64,000 bases of DNA from Arminella tubonensis (GTDB lineage: Bacteria; Pseudomonadota; Alphaproteobacteria; Rhizobiales; Rhizobiaceae): assembly GCF_003240585.1 (NCBI RefSeq), contig NZ_PCDP01000036.1, forward strand, positions 186,001 to 250,000, given 5' to 3'. The notes beneath the pieces were generated by a model. That model worked only from the letters and a program-made list of their open reading frames with translations. It did not search any database and was not told the DNA's origin. Positions 1 to 9,827 of the stretch are shown piece by piece. The position numbers and the translations under genes are program-made. Numbering within the stretch: position 1 is the first letter of the stretch; each line of letters opens with the position of its first letter.

Positions 1-604
1 AGCATTCGGGGCATTTTGCGTGGCTACGGCCTGAAGGTTGGCGAAGTGAGCCGTGGCCGGATCGAAGCGCGAATATCGGAGCTCGTCGACGGGCATTCGG
101 TGTTGAAGACGATCATTGGTGCTATGTTGCAGGCCCGTCATGCGCTTTGGACAGAGTTCACCAAAATGCATCGTGAGATGTTGAAGATTGTCCGCCAGGA
201 TCGGGTCTGCCAACGGCTGATGACCACGCCCGGTGTTGGTGCACTTGTGGCGATTACCTATCGTTCGGCGATCGACGACCCAAGCAGATTTGCAAAATCT
301 CAAACCGTCGGCGCGTACTTCGGGTTGACGCCGAAGAAGTACCAATCAGGCGAGACGGATCTGTAAGGTGGCATCAGCCGGGTTGGTGATACGATGGTGC
401 GCCGCCCTTTACGAGGCGGCTCACATTATGCTGACCCGTGCCACCAGGTTCTCTGCGCTGAAACGATGGGCAGTCGATGTGGCAAAACGGCGTGGCATGA
501 AGCGCGCCAAGGTGGCGCTTGCCCGCAAGCTTGCGACCATCCTTCATCGTATGTGGGTAGACGAGAGCGAATTCCGCGGGAGCAAAGAAGCCTCAGCGGC
601 ATAG
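1..604 (+). pseudogene. IS110-family transposase, C-terminal half, disrupted
   Basis: Frame 1 is open from the window edge and reads the C-terminal half of an IS110 transposase (transposase_20 region, with TTPGVG and the YFGLTPKKYQSGE block). A TAA stop lies at 364-366 and a frameshift near 400-410, after which another frame continues to 604 with the typical end (RFSALKRWAVDVAKRRGMK). Family members are about 340 residues and only about 200 remain here. The 5' half lies outside the window, so it is unclear whether that half exists. Certainly not functional as read. Confidence 0.85.
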
Positions 605-852
605 ATAAGACGGTATCGAGACGAAGCCGTGTAAGGTCTCGTCTCCCAAGGTCCCGTTACCGGGACGAGAGCCTGGCAAGGTCGTAAGTAGTGCTGTGAT
701 GCTTTGGCAATCACGCCGCCTAGTTGACCTGCCGGTTCTGATCTTATGGCATGGTGTGGCGACCTTCGTGTTGACCACGGACAGAAGCATGATCCTGGTG
801 ACGAGATTTTGGTGCTGAGGGACTTGACGAACAAAGGCCCATTACAGAAGCA

Positions 853-1376
853 CTACAGTTGCAATTTGGAAATCAGATGAGCTCGTTGAGCCGCCGCCTG
901 ATGGGCGCGTCTCCAGCATGACCAAGCGAGGTTTATGCGACGCTGGGCGAGCCTGATGGCGATGCGCCGGACTTCCTGGATAGACCAGTGGATCAGATCC
1001 TGATGGTCGGCATCCGCGGTCTTTTCTGGGCCGTCACGTCATTGGCGCGGTACCTGATCACCGTCATCATGGCGAAGGCGAGCATGACGAGGGAGACGTG
1101 GCGATGCCAGCCATGCCATGACCGGGTTTCGTTGTGGTCGAGGCCGAGCTCGTTCTTTGCGGTCTCGAAACTGTCTTCGATCGCCCAGCGATGGCCTTCG
1201 ACGGAAACCAGTGTCTGGATACCAGTCCCGGCCGGGCACCATGTGGTGAAGAATGCGAGATCGCCGTCGCTGATATTACGCCGGATCAGGAGGCCACGGG
1301 TCCAAAGCCCCGATTTCGTCTCGTTATATTCGTCGGCAGTATCACGTGCCGACGTCCCTGATGGCACAAGGCATGC
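853..1376 (-). pseudogene. IS701-family transposase, C-terminal remnant
   Basis: The minus strand encodes the end of an IS701 transposase, including VEGHRWAIEDSFETAKNELG and the SWHGWHRHVSLVMLAFAM block. The frame stops at 993, but after a one-base shift the expected C-terminus continues (IHWSIQEVRRIAIRLAQRR) to a stop at 853-855. The upstream part of the gene is missing and the fragment abuts an IS630 remnant on the other strand. This is a dead element with no gene of its own. Confidence 0.75.
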
Positions 1377-1439
1377 TCGAAATGTTGCATCAACCCGCCT
1401 CGTGGGACGGACGACACCAACGATGAAAATGGCTGCCGC

Positions 1440-1868
1440 CGAAGAGTATATTCGGCGACAGCCAAACGCCCTGGGAGGCTGGGAGCGATCTGCCCGAAGA
1501 AGGGCAAAGGTGCCGGTCTGGTGCTGCCCTATTGTGATACCGAAGCCATGCAGGATCATCTCGCAGAGATCAGCCAGGCCGTCGATGATGGCGCGCATGC
1601 TCTACTCCATCCTCAACAGGCCGGATGGCACGTGACGCCGAAGAAAGTGCCCGACAACATCACCCTGATGTTCTTGCCGCCGCGCTCACCAGAACCGAAC
1701 CCCGTCGAGAACGTCTGGCAATATATGCGCGACAACTGGCTATCGAACCGCATCTTCAAAGATTACGACGATATCGTCGAACATTGCTGCGCTGCCTGGA
1801 ACAAGCTCGTCGATCAGCCCTGGAATATTATGTCGATCGGTCACCGAGAATGGGCGCGTCGGTCATGA
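1440..1868 (+). pseudogene. IS630-family transposase, C-terminal remnant
   Basis: The plus strand encodes the DDE C-terminal part of an IS630 transposase: GAICPKKGKGAGLVLPYCD, then QAGWH, the hallmark LPPRSPEPNPVENVWQYMRDN and the terminal MSIGHREWA. The N-terminal two thirds, including the HTH, are absent. Small lesions are visible (LLHPQQAGWH where LLILDQAGWH is usual). The exact left edge is uncertain because similarity fades near 1440. The following 180 bases to the aminotransferase gene show nothing recognisable. Confidence 0.75.
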
Positions 1869-2051
1869 TTGCCGCTCGTTGGTGTAACAACCGTCATTCC
1901 ATGGACCGGCGCGAGCTGCAATGAGCTTGTCGTGCGGACAGTGGATTGCTCAACGAAATAGTCAGCAGACACCTTTTCCATTCAGACGCTATGATTTGCA
2001 TCGGCTTGGACCGCATGTCGCTGACCTGACCGCAGCGCACAGGTGTCAAAG

Positions 2052-3428
2052 TCAGACCCCAAGCTCCCCCTCAAGTTCCTTCAAGCTCTTATCGAAGATG
2101 TCAGCCAGTTCATCCGCCTCTTCCTCTGTGAGAATGAGCGGCGGCGCGAAGCCAAGCACGTCTCCCATGCAGCGGGCAATCAGGCCATTCTTGTACGCGA
2201 TCCTGTCGAACATAGCGCCAACCTGCTTGCTTGCGGGGAAAGGCTCGCGTGTCGTTTTGTCCTTCACGATTTCGATGCCAAGCATCAGACCAGCACCGCG
2301 AACCTCGCCGACGATAAGTGAAGTTTCCGCAGTCTTCTCGAAGCGCGCCCGCAGATGCTTTCCGACCTTCTTGACGTGGTCGGGCATTCCGAGTTCCTCG
2401 TAGATCTTTATCGCTTCGGAAGCCACTGCCACACCGACCGGATGGCCGGAGTTCGTGAAGCCGTGGCCAAAGGCTCCGCCCTGGTTGTTGAATTCCGCCA
2501 CCGCCCCATAGATTTTCGGCGACAGGACAACGGCGGAAATCGGGAAATATGACGAGGACAAGCCCTTTGCCAGGGCCATCATATCAGGCTTCATTCCGAC
2601 CAGGTCTTTCCCGAACCATTCTCCCGTGCGCCCAAATCCGCAGACGATTTCGTCGTCCAGGCAAAGAATGTCGTACTTGTTCAGCACGTCCTGGATCCGC
2701 GGGAAGTAGCCACTCGGCGGCACGATTATTCCGCCGCCCGCGTAGACCGGTTCCGCGATAAAGGCGGCAACCGTATCCGGTCCTTCGCTGAGGATAAGCT
2801 GCTCGAGTTCTTCAGCCAGTCTCTCGACATAGGCCCCTTCGTCTTCACCTTCGCACATTTCACGATACGGGTAAGGCGCCAACGTATGAAGGAAGCCCGG
2901 CAGCGGGAGACCAAACTCCCGGTGCATGAACTCCAGACCGCACATCGACGCGGCTGCGATCGTCGAACCGTGAAAACCGCGGTTGCGAGCGATCACTTTC
3001 CGCTTTGCAGGCTTGCCGTGGACGGTGTGGTAAATCCAGGCCAGCTTGACCATCGTCTCGTTTGCTTCCGAGCCAGAGGTAGCGAAATAGGTTTTGCCGC
3101 CTTCCATACCAGTTAGCTCAACCAGCTTCTCCGACAGGTCGGTTGCGCCCGGGCCGGTTCTCTGGAAGAACGTGTGATAGTACGCAATCTCATGGTACTG
3201 CGCGTTGGCAGCAGCGATCAGCCGTTCATTTGAGAACCCAAGGGTCGCACACCAAAGGCCGGCCATCCCCTCGATGTAAGCTTTTCCAGCGCTGTCAAAG
3301 ACGCGCACTCCCTCTCCCCGTGTAACGACGAGCGGCCCCTGCTCCTCGAAGCGGCGCGGATTGGTCTGAGAGTGGAGCTGGAACTTGATGTCGCGTTGGG
3401 CGATAGAATTAGATAGAGTCTGTGTCAT
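2052..3428 (-). CDS. Class III (omega-amino acid:pyruvate type) aminotransferase
   Basis: A 458-residue PLP enzyme of the class III aminotransferase family, predicted to move an amino group from an omega- or primary amine to pyruvate or a similar keto acid in the cytoplasm. Visible features are MAGLWC near residue 55, the phosphate-binding SGSEAN (118-123), LDDEIVCGFGRTG with the ring-nitrogen Asp259, and the Schiff-base lysine in ALAKGLSSS (Lys288). Length is normal. It is the last gene of a minus-strand operon, 26 bases after the ABC ATPase gene, which suggests it acts on the imported compound or its product. A paralogue at 10775-12157 is roughly 70% identical by eye. The substrate cannot be named. 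Confidence 0.9.
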   Translation of the reverse strand: MTQTLSNSIAQRDIKFQLHSQTNPRRFEEQGPLVVTRGEGVRVFDSAGKAYIEGMAGLWCATLGFSNERLIAAANAQYHEIAYYHTFFQRTGPGATDLSEKLVELTGMEGGKTYFATSGSEANETMVKLAWIYHTVHGKPAKRKVIARNRGFHGSTIAAASMCGLEFMHREFGLPLPGFLHTLAPYPYREMCEGEDEGAYVERLAEELEQLILSEGPDTVAAFIAEPVYAGGGIIVPPSGYFPRIQDVLNKYDILCLDDEIVCGFGRTGEWFGKDLVGMKPDMMALAKGLSSSYFPISAVVLSPKIYGAVAEFNNQGGAFGHGFTNSGHPVGVAVASEAIKIYEELGMPDHVKKVGKHLRARFEKTAETSLIVGEVRGAGLMLGIEIVKDKTTREPFPASKQVGAMFDRIAYKNGLIARCMGDVLGFAPPLILTEEEADELADIFDKSLKELEGELGV

Positions 3429-3454
3429 GGAGTTGCCTCACGGTTTTGGTGGCG

Positions 3455-4516
3455 TCAGATGCGCTGACCGGTTGCCTGATCGAAAATGAAGAGGTGGTTC
3501 GGATTGATGTCGATGCCGATGGAACCGCCTGGCGAGAGGCGGATAAAGCCTGGTACGGACGCGGTGATTTTCCCGCCTGCCCAGCGCAGGGCGACGTGGG
3601 TCGAGGGGCCGACAGGCTGGACGAAGAGAACTTCCGCCCTCTCGGGAAAGTCGCCAATTCTAACGTGTTCCGGGCGAATCCCAACCTCGACCGATCGACG
3701 TCCTTTCGGCAAATCGGAGCGCTCGAGCCCAAGCTCGCAGCTACCTAGCCGGATCTTCGCTACATCGGCCGTGACGTCGAGTTTTCCAGCCATTAATTCG
3801 ATCTGCGGATTGCCGATGAATGTCGCGACGTAACGCGTGCGTGGCCGTAAATAAATCTCATCGGGCGAACCGAACTGCTCGACCTCACCCTTGTACATCA
3901 CGGCGATGCGGTCGGAAATCGAGAGGGCCTCCTCCTGGTCGTGCGTCACAAAGACCGACGTGACGCCAAGCTTTTTGTGAAGTTCCTTGATCTCGACCCT
4001 GGTTTTCACCCGCAACGATGCGTCCAGGTTCGAGAACGGCTCATCAAAGAGGAAGAGGCGCGGCTCGCGCACGATGGCGCGCCCGATTGCCACTCTCTGC
4101 TGCTGCCCGCCGCTGAGCTGGCCCGGGAGCCGGCCGATCACATGCGATAGCTCAAGCGATGTGGCTACGGCTCGCACACGACTGTCGATCTCTGAGCGGG
4201 CCACGCCGCGCATTTTGAGTGTGAAACCGATGTTCTGTGCAACAGTCATATGCGGATAAAGCGCATAGTTCTGAAAGACCATGGCTGCGTCGCGCTGAAC
4301 GGGCGACAGCTCGTTGATGCGCTTGCCGTCGAGGAGGATGTCGCCAGACGTGCAGTCTTCCAATCCGGCAATCATGTTGAGCGTCGTGGTCTTGCCGCAT
4401 CCGGAAGATCCAAGCAGCGTAATGAACTCACCCTTCTCAATCGAGAGATTGATGTCTCTGCAGACGTTGACGCTTCCGAAAGACTTGGAGACATTCTTGA
4501 GCACTATGTGAGACAT
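3455..4516 (-). CDS. CUT1 sugar-type ABC transporter ATP-binding protein (UgpC/MalK family)
   Basis: A 353-residue ATPase that powers an importer of the carbohydrate uptake type 1 family. It has Walker A GSSGCGKTT near residue 36, the Q-loop MVFQNYALYPHMTV, signature LSGGQQQR, Walker B LFLFDEPFSNLD and switch VTHDQEEA. The regulatory OB-fold (TOBE) region typical of UgpC/MalK follows from about residue 240. The start ATG lies 6 bases after the upstream permease stop. Family members of this kind carry sugars, polyols, glycerol-3-phosphate or glycerophosphodiesters; the sequence alone does not choose among them. Confidence 0.93.
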   Translation of the reverse strand: MSHIVLKNVSKSFGSVNVCRDINLSIEKGEFITLLGSSGCGKTTTLNMIAGLEDCTSGDILLDGKRINELSPVQRDAAMVFQNYALYPHMTVAQNIGFTLKMRGVARSEIDSRVRAVATSLELSHVIGRLPGQLSGGQQQRVAIGRAIVREPRLFLFDEPFSNLDASLRVKTRVEIKELHKKLGVTSVFVTHDQEEALSISDRIAVMYKGEVEQFGSPDEIYLRPRTRYVATFIGNPQIELMAGKLDVTADVAKIRLGSCELGLERSDLPKGRRSVEVGIRPEHVRIGDFPERAEVLFVQPVGPSTHVALRWAGGKITASVPGFIRLSPGGSIGIDINPNHLFIFDQATGQRI

Positions 4517-4522
4517 GAAGAA

Positions 4523-5371
4523 TTATCCTTTTGCCATGCCATCGGCAAAGCCACGTATGATCTTGTTGCGAAAAACGATCGCGAGCAGCACGACGGGCAG
4601 GACGCTGACGGCGGCTGCCGCCATCATCTGACCGAAAACGGTCTGGTATTGGCCGGCGAAATTCGCGATCACCAGTGGAAGCGTCTGGGCGCTTTGACGG
4701 GTAAGGATCAACGCGAAGAAGAACTCGTTCCATGCTTCCACGAATGCGAAGACTGCGGCAGCGGTAAGCGGAGGCACGGAGATCGGCAGGATGACGTACC
4801 AGAATGTCTGGATCACTCCCGCGCCGTCGATCGCGGCGGCACGTTCGATACTGGGAGGGATCGCCTGGAAGAAGCCCCGGAGAATCCAGATCACGATGGG
4901 CAGGTTGAACGAAAGATAGACGACACCCAGCGTCAGAACGTTATCGATCAGTCCGAGCTTGCTGATCAGAAGAAAAAGCGGGATCGCGATCGCAATTCCC
5001 GGCAGCATCTGAGTCGCCAGAACGATGAAGGCGATCGTGTTGCCATGCGGGACAGATAGCCGAGCCAGTGCGTAGGCTGCGGGTGCGCCAAGCGCGATCG
5101 CAATGGCGGTCGAGAATGCCGAGACGACAAGCGAATTGAAAATACCTCGTCCCATCAACGCTGCCGAATTCATAACGGCCAGGAAATTTTCGAGCGTCAG
5201 GTTCGACAGCGAAAGGTCGATCGGGCGCGCTATCAACGCCTGCTGCTTCATCACGCTGGAGATGATCATCCAAAGGATCGGGGCGGCCGACCAGATGACG
5301 AACAGCACGAGGCAGGCGCAGATAAAGAGGCGAAACAGCGGACCACCGGTTCTATGGCTCTGAAAGCTCAT
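4523..5371 (-). CDS. ABC transporter permease, MalG type
   Basis: A 282-residue inner-membrane permease with about six hydrophobic segments. The cytoplasmic EAA loop (ERAAAIDGAGVIQTFWYVILP) near residues 185-205 contacts the ATPase. It pairs with the MalF-type permease upstream. Its ATG overlaps that gene's stop by four bases (ATGA at 5368-5371), indicating translational coupling. Length and order (binding protein, MalF, MalG, ATPase) are standard for CUT1 importers. Confidence 0.92.
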   Translation of the reverse strand: MSFQSHRTGGPLFRLFICACLVLFVIWSAAPILWMIISSVMKQQALIARPIDLSLSNLTLENFLAVMNSAALMGRGIFNSLVVSAFSTAIAIALGAPAAYALARLSVPHGNTIAFIVLATQMLPGIAIAIPLFLLISKLGLIDNVLTLGVVYLSFNLPIVIWILRGFFQAIPPSIERAAAIDGAGVIQTFWYVILPISVPPLTAAAVFAFVEAWNEFFFALILTRQSAQTLPLVIANFAGQYQTVFGQMMAAAAVSVLPVVLLAIVFRNKIIRGFADGMAKG

Positions 5372-6276
5372 CGGACGGCTCCTCCGCGTTTAGTCGAGAC
5401 CAGCAGTACGTAAACCACGGCAAGAGCGAACGTGGCCACGAAGATGAGATTGGCGATCGCCGCCCCCATTCCGATCTGAAGGAAGTTGAAGGTGGTGCGA
5501 TAGGCGAGGAAGTTCAGAAGGACTGTGCCGTCGGCCGGACCACCGCGGGTCAGAACGAACACGATGTCGAACACGCGCAGCGACCAAATGGTCTGGAGCA
5601 CGACGGCGATCGCTATTGCACCTTTCATTGAGGGCATGGTCACGGCGAGGAAGGTCTGCACCCTGTTTGCGCCATCCATATAAGCGGCCTTGTACAGCGT
5701 TTGCGGAACCCGCTGCAAACCGGCGAGAAGCAAGAGTGCGATGAAGGGCACTGATTTCCAGACATCGGCAAGAAGGAGGAAGTTCAGCGCCGATCCCGGC
5801 GTACCCAGCCAAACATGGGTCCTGTCGATGACCCCGGCACCCTGCAAAATCGTGTTCAGAATTCCGTAGTTGGAATTGAGGATCCACTTCCACAAAACGG
5901 CATTGGCAACCGGGGCAATAGCCCAAGGAACGATCAGGAGAATGCGGAAGAAGCCGCCCTTCCCGAGAGGGTGCTGTAGCAGAACCGCGATTGACATCGA
6001 GATCGCGATGACAAGCACCACCTCCATGAAAGTGAAGTAGGCGGTGTTGGCAAGCGCCTTGAGGAAAGTGCCGTCCTGAAACATCGCCACGTAATTATCG
6101 AAGCCGACCGGGGTCTTCTCCAGCGCGCCGGCTGCAAGCCGGACGCGCTGGAATCCGAGAACGAACGACTCCAGGATCGGATATCCCAGAATGGCGGCCA
6201 GCACCAAAAGCGCAGGCGCGATGAAGAGGACGCCGGCGAGAAGCCGGTGCTGCTCAAAAGTTCGAAAATGTGTCAT
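5368..6276 (-). CDS. ABC transporter permease, MalF type
   Basis: A 302-residue inner-membrane permease with an N-terminal transmembrane segment (LAGVLFIAPALLVLAAILGY), five further segments and an EAA loop (LYKAAYMDGANRVQTFLAVTMP) near residue 205. The start is 9 bases after the binding-protein gene. It forms the heterodimeric channel with the MalG-type subunit. Confidence 0.92.
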   Translation of the reverse strand: MTHFRTFEQHRLLAGVLFIAPALLVLAAILGYPILESFVLGFQRVRLAAGALEKTPVGFDNYVAMFQDGTFLKALANTAYFTFMEVVLVIAISMSIAVLLQHPLGKGGFFRILLIVPWAIAPVANAVLWKWILNSNYGILNTILQGAGVIDRTHVWLGTPGSALNFLLLADVWKSVPFIALLLLAGLQRVPQTLYKAAYMDGANRVQTFLAVTMPSMKGAIAIAVVLQTIWSLRVFDIVFVLTRGGPADGTVLLNFLAYRTTFNFLQIGMGAAIANLIFVATFALAVVYVLLVSTKRGGAVR

Positions 6277-6285
6277 CGTACTGGC

Positions 6286-7581
6286 TCAGCCGCGCTGCTT
6301 CACGATCGCAGCGACGAGGTCGCTTGCTGAATTGATCGCCTCGGCGGCAGTCGCGTTGCCTTGCAAGGCCTTCTGAATTTCGGTTCCGAGCGCTTGGGTC
6401 ACCTGGGTGTAGTCCGGGGTGACAAAGCTATTATAAGGGTGCTTTGACTGCTCCAGAACTGTCCCTGCGATGGGGAGCGCATGCTGCACCTCGGGGTCAT
6501 TCAGCACCGAGAGCCGGATTGGGAGCCAACCGGTATCGAGCGCTTGGCGTTTTTGCACTTCCTTGTCGAGGTAGAACTCAACGAGCTTTTGCGCTTTCGG
6601 AATATTGGCGCTGCTCTTGGCTATCACCCACGCGTCCGTGCCGTCGATCGAGGCGCTTCCGGCCGGTCCCGCGGGAAGGATCGAGCTACCGACTTTCCCA
6701 ACGATAGTCGATTGCTTCGGATCTTCCGCGGCCTTCCACATGAACGGCCAGTTCATCATCATCGATGCACGACCGGACATGAGCACGTTGCTTGCGTCAT
6801 TGATGCCGACATAGGATATCGAACCGGGGTCGGTTCCTGCGGCATTGAGGTCCATCATCATCTGAAGGGCCGCGATGCCTTCGTCGCTTTTGAAGATCGG
6901 CATCCCGGCTTCGTCGTACATCTTTCCTCCCGCCTGCTGGAGGAACGCCATCCAGTACGATGCCGTGCCGCCGATGCCGGCAGGATCACCGTAATTTGCC
7001 ACAAACCCGTATCTTTCGTCGCGGGTCAGTTCCTTGGTGAGGCGCTTGAAATCGTCCCAGTCCTTCGGCGGTTCCTTGATGCCGGCTTGCTCGAAATGCT
7101 CCTTGTTGTAGAAGAGCGTCAGGAGCGACAACGTGAATACAGCGCCATAACGCTTGCCTTTCCAGGCCACTGTTTCAAAGCTGGACGGGGGCATGTCTTC
7201 GACCAGTTCCTGCGGGAGACTATCCGCAAACGGCTCAAGAAACGATGCAAACTCCGGAACCCATCCGGACATATAGAGGATGTCCCAAGGGGCTGAGCCG
7301 GATGCAAAAGCTGTTGCCATCCGGTCATGCAATTGGGCCCAAGCCAAAAGATCGTAAGCAACGTCCGATCCGTTCGCCGCTTTCCAGGCCTCAAAGGCCT
7401 GAAGCGCAAATTGCGCCGCGCCAGGCGGTGCGGGATCAGGCGGCAAAGGACCGAAGACATTCAGAGCGCCAACCTGTGCCTCTGCAATTGATGAGCCGGC
7501 AGCATGCATGGCGAGAAACGAACCGGCGGCGATGGCGGATCCCAGGAGCCGCCGACGTGTCAATGGAAATTGCCTTGTCAT
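6286..7581 (-). CDS. Extracellular solute-binding protein, family 1, Tat-exported
   Basis: A periplasmic binding protein of 431 residues that should capture the substrate of the CUT1 importer. The N-terminus has a twin-arginine signal (TRRRLLGSAIAAG, cleavage after AEA), so it is probably exported folded. I place the start at ATG 7579-7581 because GAGGG precedes it and the signal peptide begins there; the frame is open 96 bases further upstream but that would put extra residues before the signal. First gene of the operon; divergent from the ROK regulator with a palindrome in the gap. Confidence 0.9.
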   Translation of the reverse strand: MTRQFPLTRRRLLGSAIAAGSFLAMHAAGSSIAEAQVGALNVFGPLPPDPAPPGAAQFALQAFEAWKAANGSDVAYDLLAWAQLHDRMATAFASGSAPWDILYMSGWVPEFASFLEPFADSLPQELVEDMPPSSFETVAWKGKRYGAVFTLSLLTLFYNKEHFEQAGIKEPPKDWDDFKRLTKELTRDERYGFVANYGDPAGIGGTASYWMAFLQQAGGKMYDEAGMPIFKSDEGIAALQMMMDLNAAGTDPGSISYVGINDASNVLMSGRASMMMNWPFMWKAAEDPKQSTIVGKVGSSILPAGPAGSASIDGTDAWVIAKSSANIPKAQKLVEFYLDKEVQKRQALDTGWLPIRLSVLNDPEVQHALPIAGTVLEQSKHPYNSFVTPDYTQVTQALGTEIQKALQGNATAAEAINSASDLVAAIVKQRG

Positions 7582-7649
7582 TTTTGTTTCCCTCTGGTGT
7601 TTGACATACGGAATGTGGCAGAAGGAAAATCGACCGTCAATAATTATTC

Positions 7650-7662
7650 TGTCAACTTGACA
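7650..7662. promoter_or_regulatory. Palindrome TGTCAA-C-TTGACA, candidate ROK operator
   Basis: A perfect 6-1-6 inverted repeat sits in the 96-base gap between the divergent binding-protein and ROK genes. Each arm is also a consensus -35 hexamer (TTGACA), so a repressor bound here would block promoters toward either gene. A further TTGACA lies at 7601-7606. Assignment to the neighbouring ROK protein is inferred from position. Confidence 0.5.
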
Positions 7663-7677
7663 TATTAAAGGTGACAC

Positions 7678-8886
7678 ATGGTATTATCCGCAACTAACGC
7701 ATTGAAATCAAAGATGATAAATTTGTGGGTGGTGTTCGACGAGGTGCGTAGAAGCGGGCCACTTCCGAGGATCAGAATTTCGGACGCGACCGGGCTGTCG
7801 CGGCAAGCCACCTCCGACATTGTCGAGGAACTTATCGCTCAAGGCTTCCTTCGCGAGGAAAAGAGTGCGGAACGCAGGGTGGGTAAACCTCCCGTTCCGA
7901 TCGCGCTCAACCCGAAGGGCGCGTTTGCCTTCGGCTTCCACGTCGACGAAGGTCGGCTCGCATGCGTGGAGCAAAACCTCCGCGGTCAAGTCACCAGGAG
8001 TGCGGAAGTCGCGCTGGTGAAGATGGAAATCGAACTTATCGCGGGAGCGATCAAGGAGAGAACGGAAGAATGGCTGCAGGACACACGTTTTCCAAAGTCT
8101 AAATTTCTCGGAATCGGACTTGCGACACCAGGACCCTTTGGTGCGAACGTGATACGCCCGCCCCATCTCGGGAACTGGGACGGGGCCCTGCTGCGGGACC
8201 GCCTCGAGACAATGCTCGAACAGCCCGTAGTCCTTGCCAATGAAGGTCAATGTGCAATAACCGCCGAGGGCTACTTCGGAGAGGCGACTGCCCAACTTAC
8301 CGATTTTCTTTATATCTCGCTCGGAAAAGGCCTTGGCAGTGCGGCCATGATTGAGCACATGGCATTCGGCGGAGCCTTCGGCAACGCGGGCGAATTCGGA
8401 CATACCATCGTCATCCCAAACGGCAACGCTTGCGTCTGCGGCAAGAAAGGCTGCCTTGAAACATATGCTTCGTTGACGTCGCTGCGGCGTTTCCTGAATG
8501 AAAAGGATCAGAAAGTCCGATCGTTCGACGAAATCGAAACGCAAATGACAGCTGAGGATGTGCTCGTGAAGGACTGGATTTGCGAGGCCATCGAACCGCT
8601 CCGAAACGGCCTCAGCACACTCGAAAACCTCTTCGAGCCGGAAACCATGATGTTCGGCGGAGACGCGCCGAACTGGCTTCTCGATGCGCTGTTCGACGCG
8701 GTACAGCCCTTGTATCCCTCCTTGCGCCCAACCGAAACTCCTCGGCCTCGGCTGATCCGGTCCCAGTTCGGTGCTGACGCGATGCCGCGGGGTGCGGCTT
8801 TCCTGCCAGTCCTCTCGGCGCTCAATCCACGATTCCAAACCTCCGTCCATCGTGCGGGCTTGTTTTCGAAGAGCAGCTCGAATTGA
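7678..8886 (+). CDS. ROK-family transcriptional repressor
   Basis: A 402-residue regulator. The N-terminal winged helix-turn-helix (about residues 28-58, ISDATGLSRQATSDIVEEL) binds DNA. The ROK sugar-kinase-like domain carries the structural zinc motif CVCGKKGCLE near residues 251-260 and a GLGLATPGPFG-like motif (IGLATPGPFG). ROK repressors typically sense a sugar or sugar phosphate, which fits control of the divergent CUT1 importer and its aminotransferase. A short SD-like GGTGAC lies just before the ATG. Confidence 0.9.
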   Translation: MVLSATNALKSKMINLWVVFDEVRRSGPLPRIRISDATGLSRQATSDIVEELIAQGFLREEKSAERRVGKPPVPIALNPKGAFAFGFHVDEGRLACVEQNLRGQVTRSAEVALVKMEIELIAGAIKERTEEWLQDTRFPKSKFLGIGLATPGPFGANVIRPPHLGNWDGALLRDRLETMLEQPVVLANEGQCAITAEGYFGEATAQLTDFLYISLGKGLGSAAMIEHMAFGGAFGNAGEFGHTIVIPNGNACVCGKKGCLETYASLTSLRRFLNEKDQKVRSFDEIETQMTAEDVLVKDWICEAIEPLRNGLSTLENLFEPETMMFGGDAPNWLLDALFDAVQPLYPSLRPTETPRPRLIRSQFGADAMPRGAAFLPVLSALNPRFQTSVHRAGLFSKSSSN

Positions 8887-8889
8887 GTG

Positions 8890-9060
8890 CCTATGGAGCT
8901 TGGCCGCGACAGGCCCTGGTTGATCTTCTCCGGACCCAGTCGTCAAGTAATGAGCCGGTCGGTTATGGCCAGCGCCTTGAGGATCTTCGGATATCGGCCT
9001 TCGCCGCGCGCCAGGGCAAGTGTGGCGAACAGCCTTGGGGGGGCGATGACAGGCGACAGA
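8890..9060 (-). pseudogene. Possible IS21 istB fragment
   Basis: On the minus strand the text RLFATLALARGEGRYPKILKALA followed by a broken LILDDWGPEK-like stretch (DRLIT, stop, RLGPEKINQG) resembles the middle of an IstB ATPase of IS21. It is about 55 codons long, interrupted by a stop at about 8943, and has no flanking IS21 genes. Identification rests on a short stretch. Confidence 0.4.
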
Positions 9061-9099
9061 GAAGTTTTCGCTGGCGAGCCGAGCCCATACAGTTTCAAG

Positions 9100-9820
9100 G
9101 TTATCTCCGGCGCGAAGAGGTCAAGAAAGCCATCACAGCAATGAAAGACGAAGGCCATTCACTGAAGGAGATTGTTTGACGATCCGGTATTAGCCGCGGA
9201 ACAGTGCGCAAGATTGCCCGTGGCATTCAGAACGATGTGTTCCGTGTTCGGGAAAGCTCCCTTGAAGCTTATTTGCCAATCCTTGACGCCCTCTGGATTG
9301 AGGGCTGTCACAACGGCGCGGAGCTGTGGCGACGTCTGAAAGCGAGAGGCTTCAGAGGGTCGCTGAGGGTGGTGACGAAGGGACGACCCGTCGCCGGCGT
9401 GCTGATCGCCTCTGCCTAACCGACCTTCAACGCGTCCCTTCGGCCCGTAAAATTGCTCGCATGATGACAACCAGCCAGAACAACTTGACGAAAACTGATG
9501 CCGTGATCGTCGCAAATATCGAGAAGAGCGTCCCAGCACTGGCTACGGCGAGAATTTTGCTCGACGGGTTCCAAACCATGATCCGCAAAAGTAATATATC
9601 TGACTTGCGCCCCTGGATCAGCGATACCAGATCAAGCCTGATTGCCTCCTTTGGGAATGGCGTTTCCAAAGACATCGATGCCATTCGCAATGCTATCGAA
9701 CAGCCATGGTCAAGCGGCTAGGTCGAAGGCCAGATCAACAAACTGAAAATGGTGAAGCGGCAGATGTACGGCCGGGCGAAAATCGATCTCCTTCAGGCCC
9801 GCCTTGTCGGACCATCATGA
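9100..9820 (+). pseudogene. ISL3-family transposase remnant
   Basis: Several frames together read an ISL3 transposase C-terminus: an HTH-like SRGTVRKIARG, then AELWRRLKARGFRGSLRVV, then in another frame LQRVPSARKIARMM, and finally VKRQMYGRAKIDLLQARLVG with a stop at 9818-9820. It is broken by TGA at about 9178, a frameshift near 9385 and TAG at 9719-9721 where GQTEGQ is usual. The N-terminal part is missing. Confidence 0.75.
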
Positions 9821-9827
9821 TCAAACG

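Noticed and set aside
988..1635. A 215-codon plus-strand ORF
   Set aside because: It is antisense to the IS701 remnant and shares bases with the IS630 remnant; no family matches its translation.
7708..8946. A 412-codon minus-strand ORF opposite the ROK gene
   Set aside because: It is a shadow of the ROK gene; its translation lacks any domain pattern.
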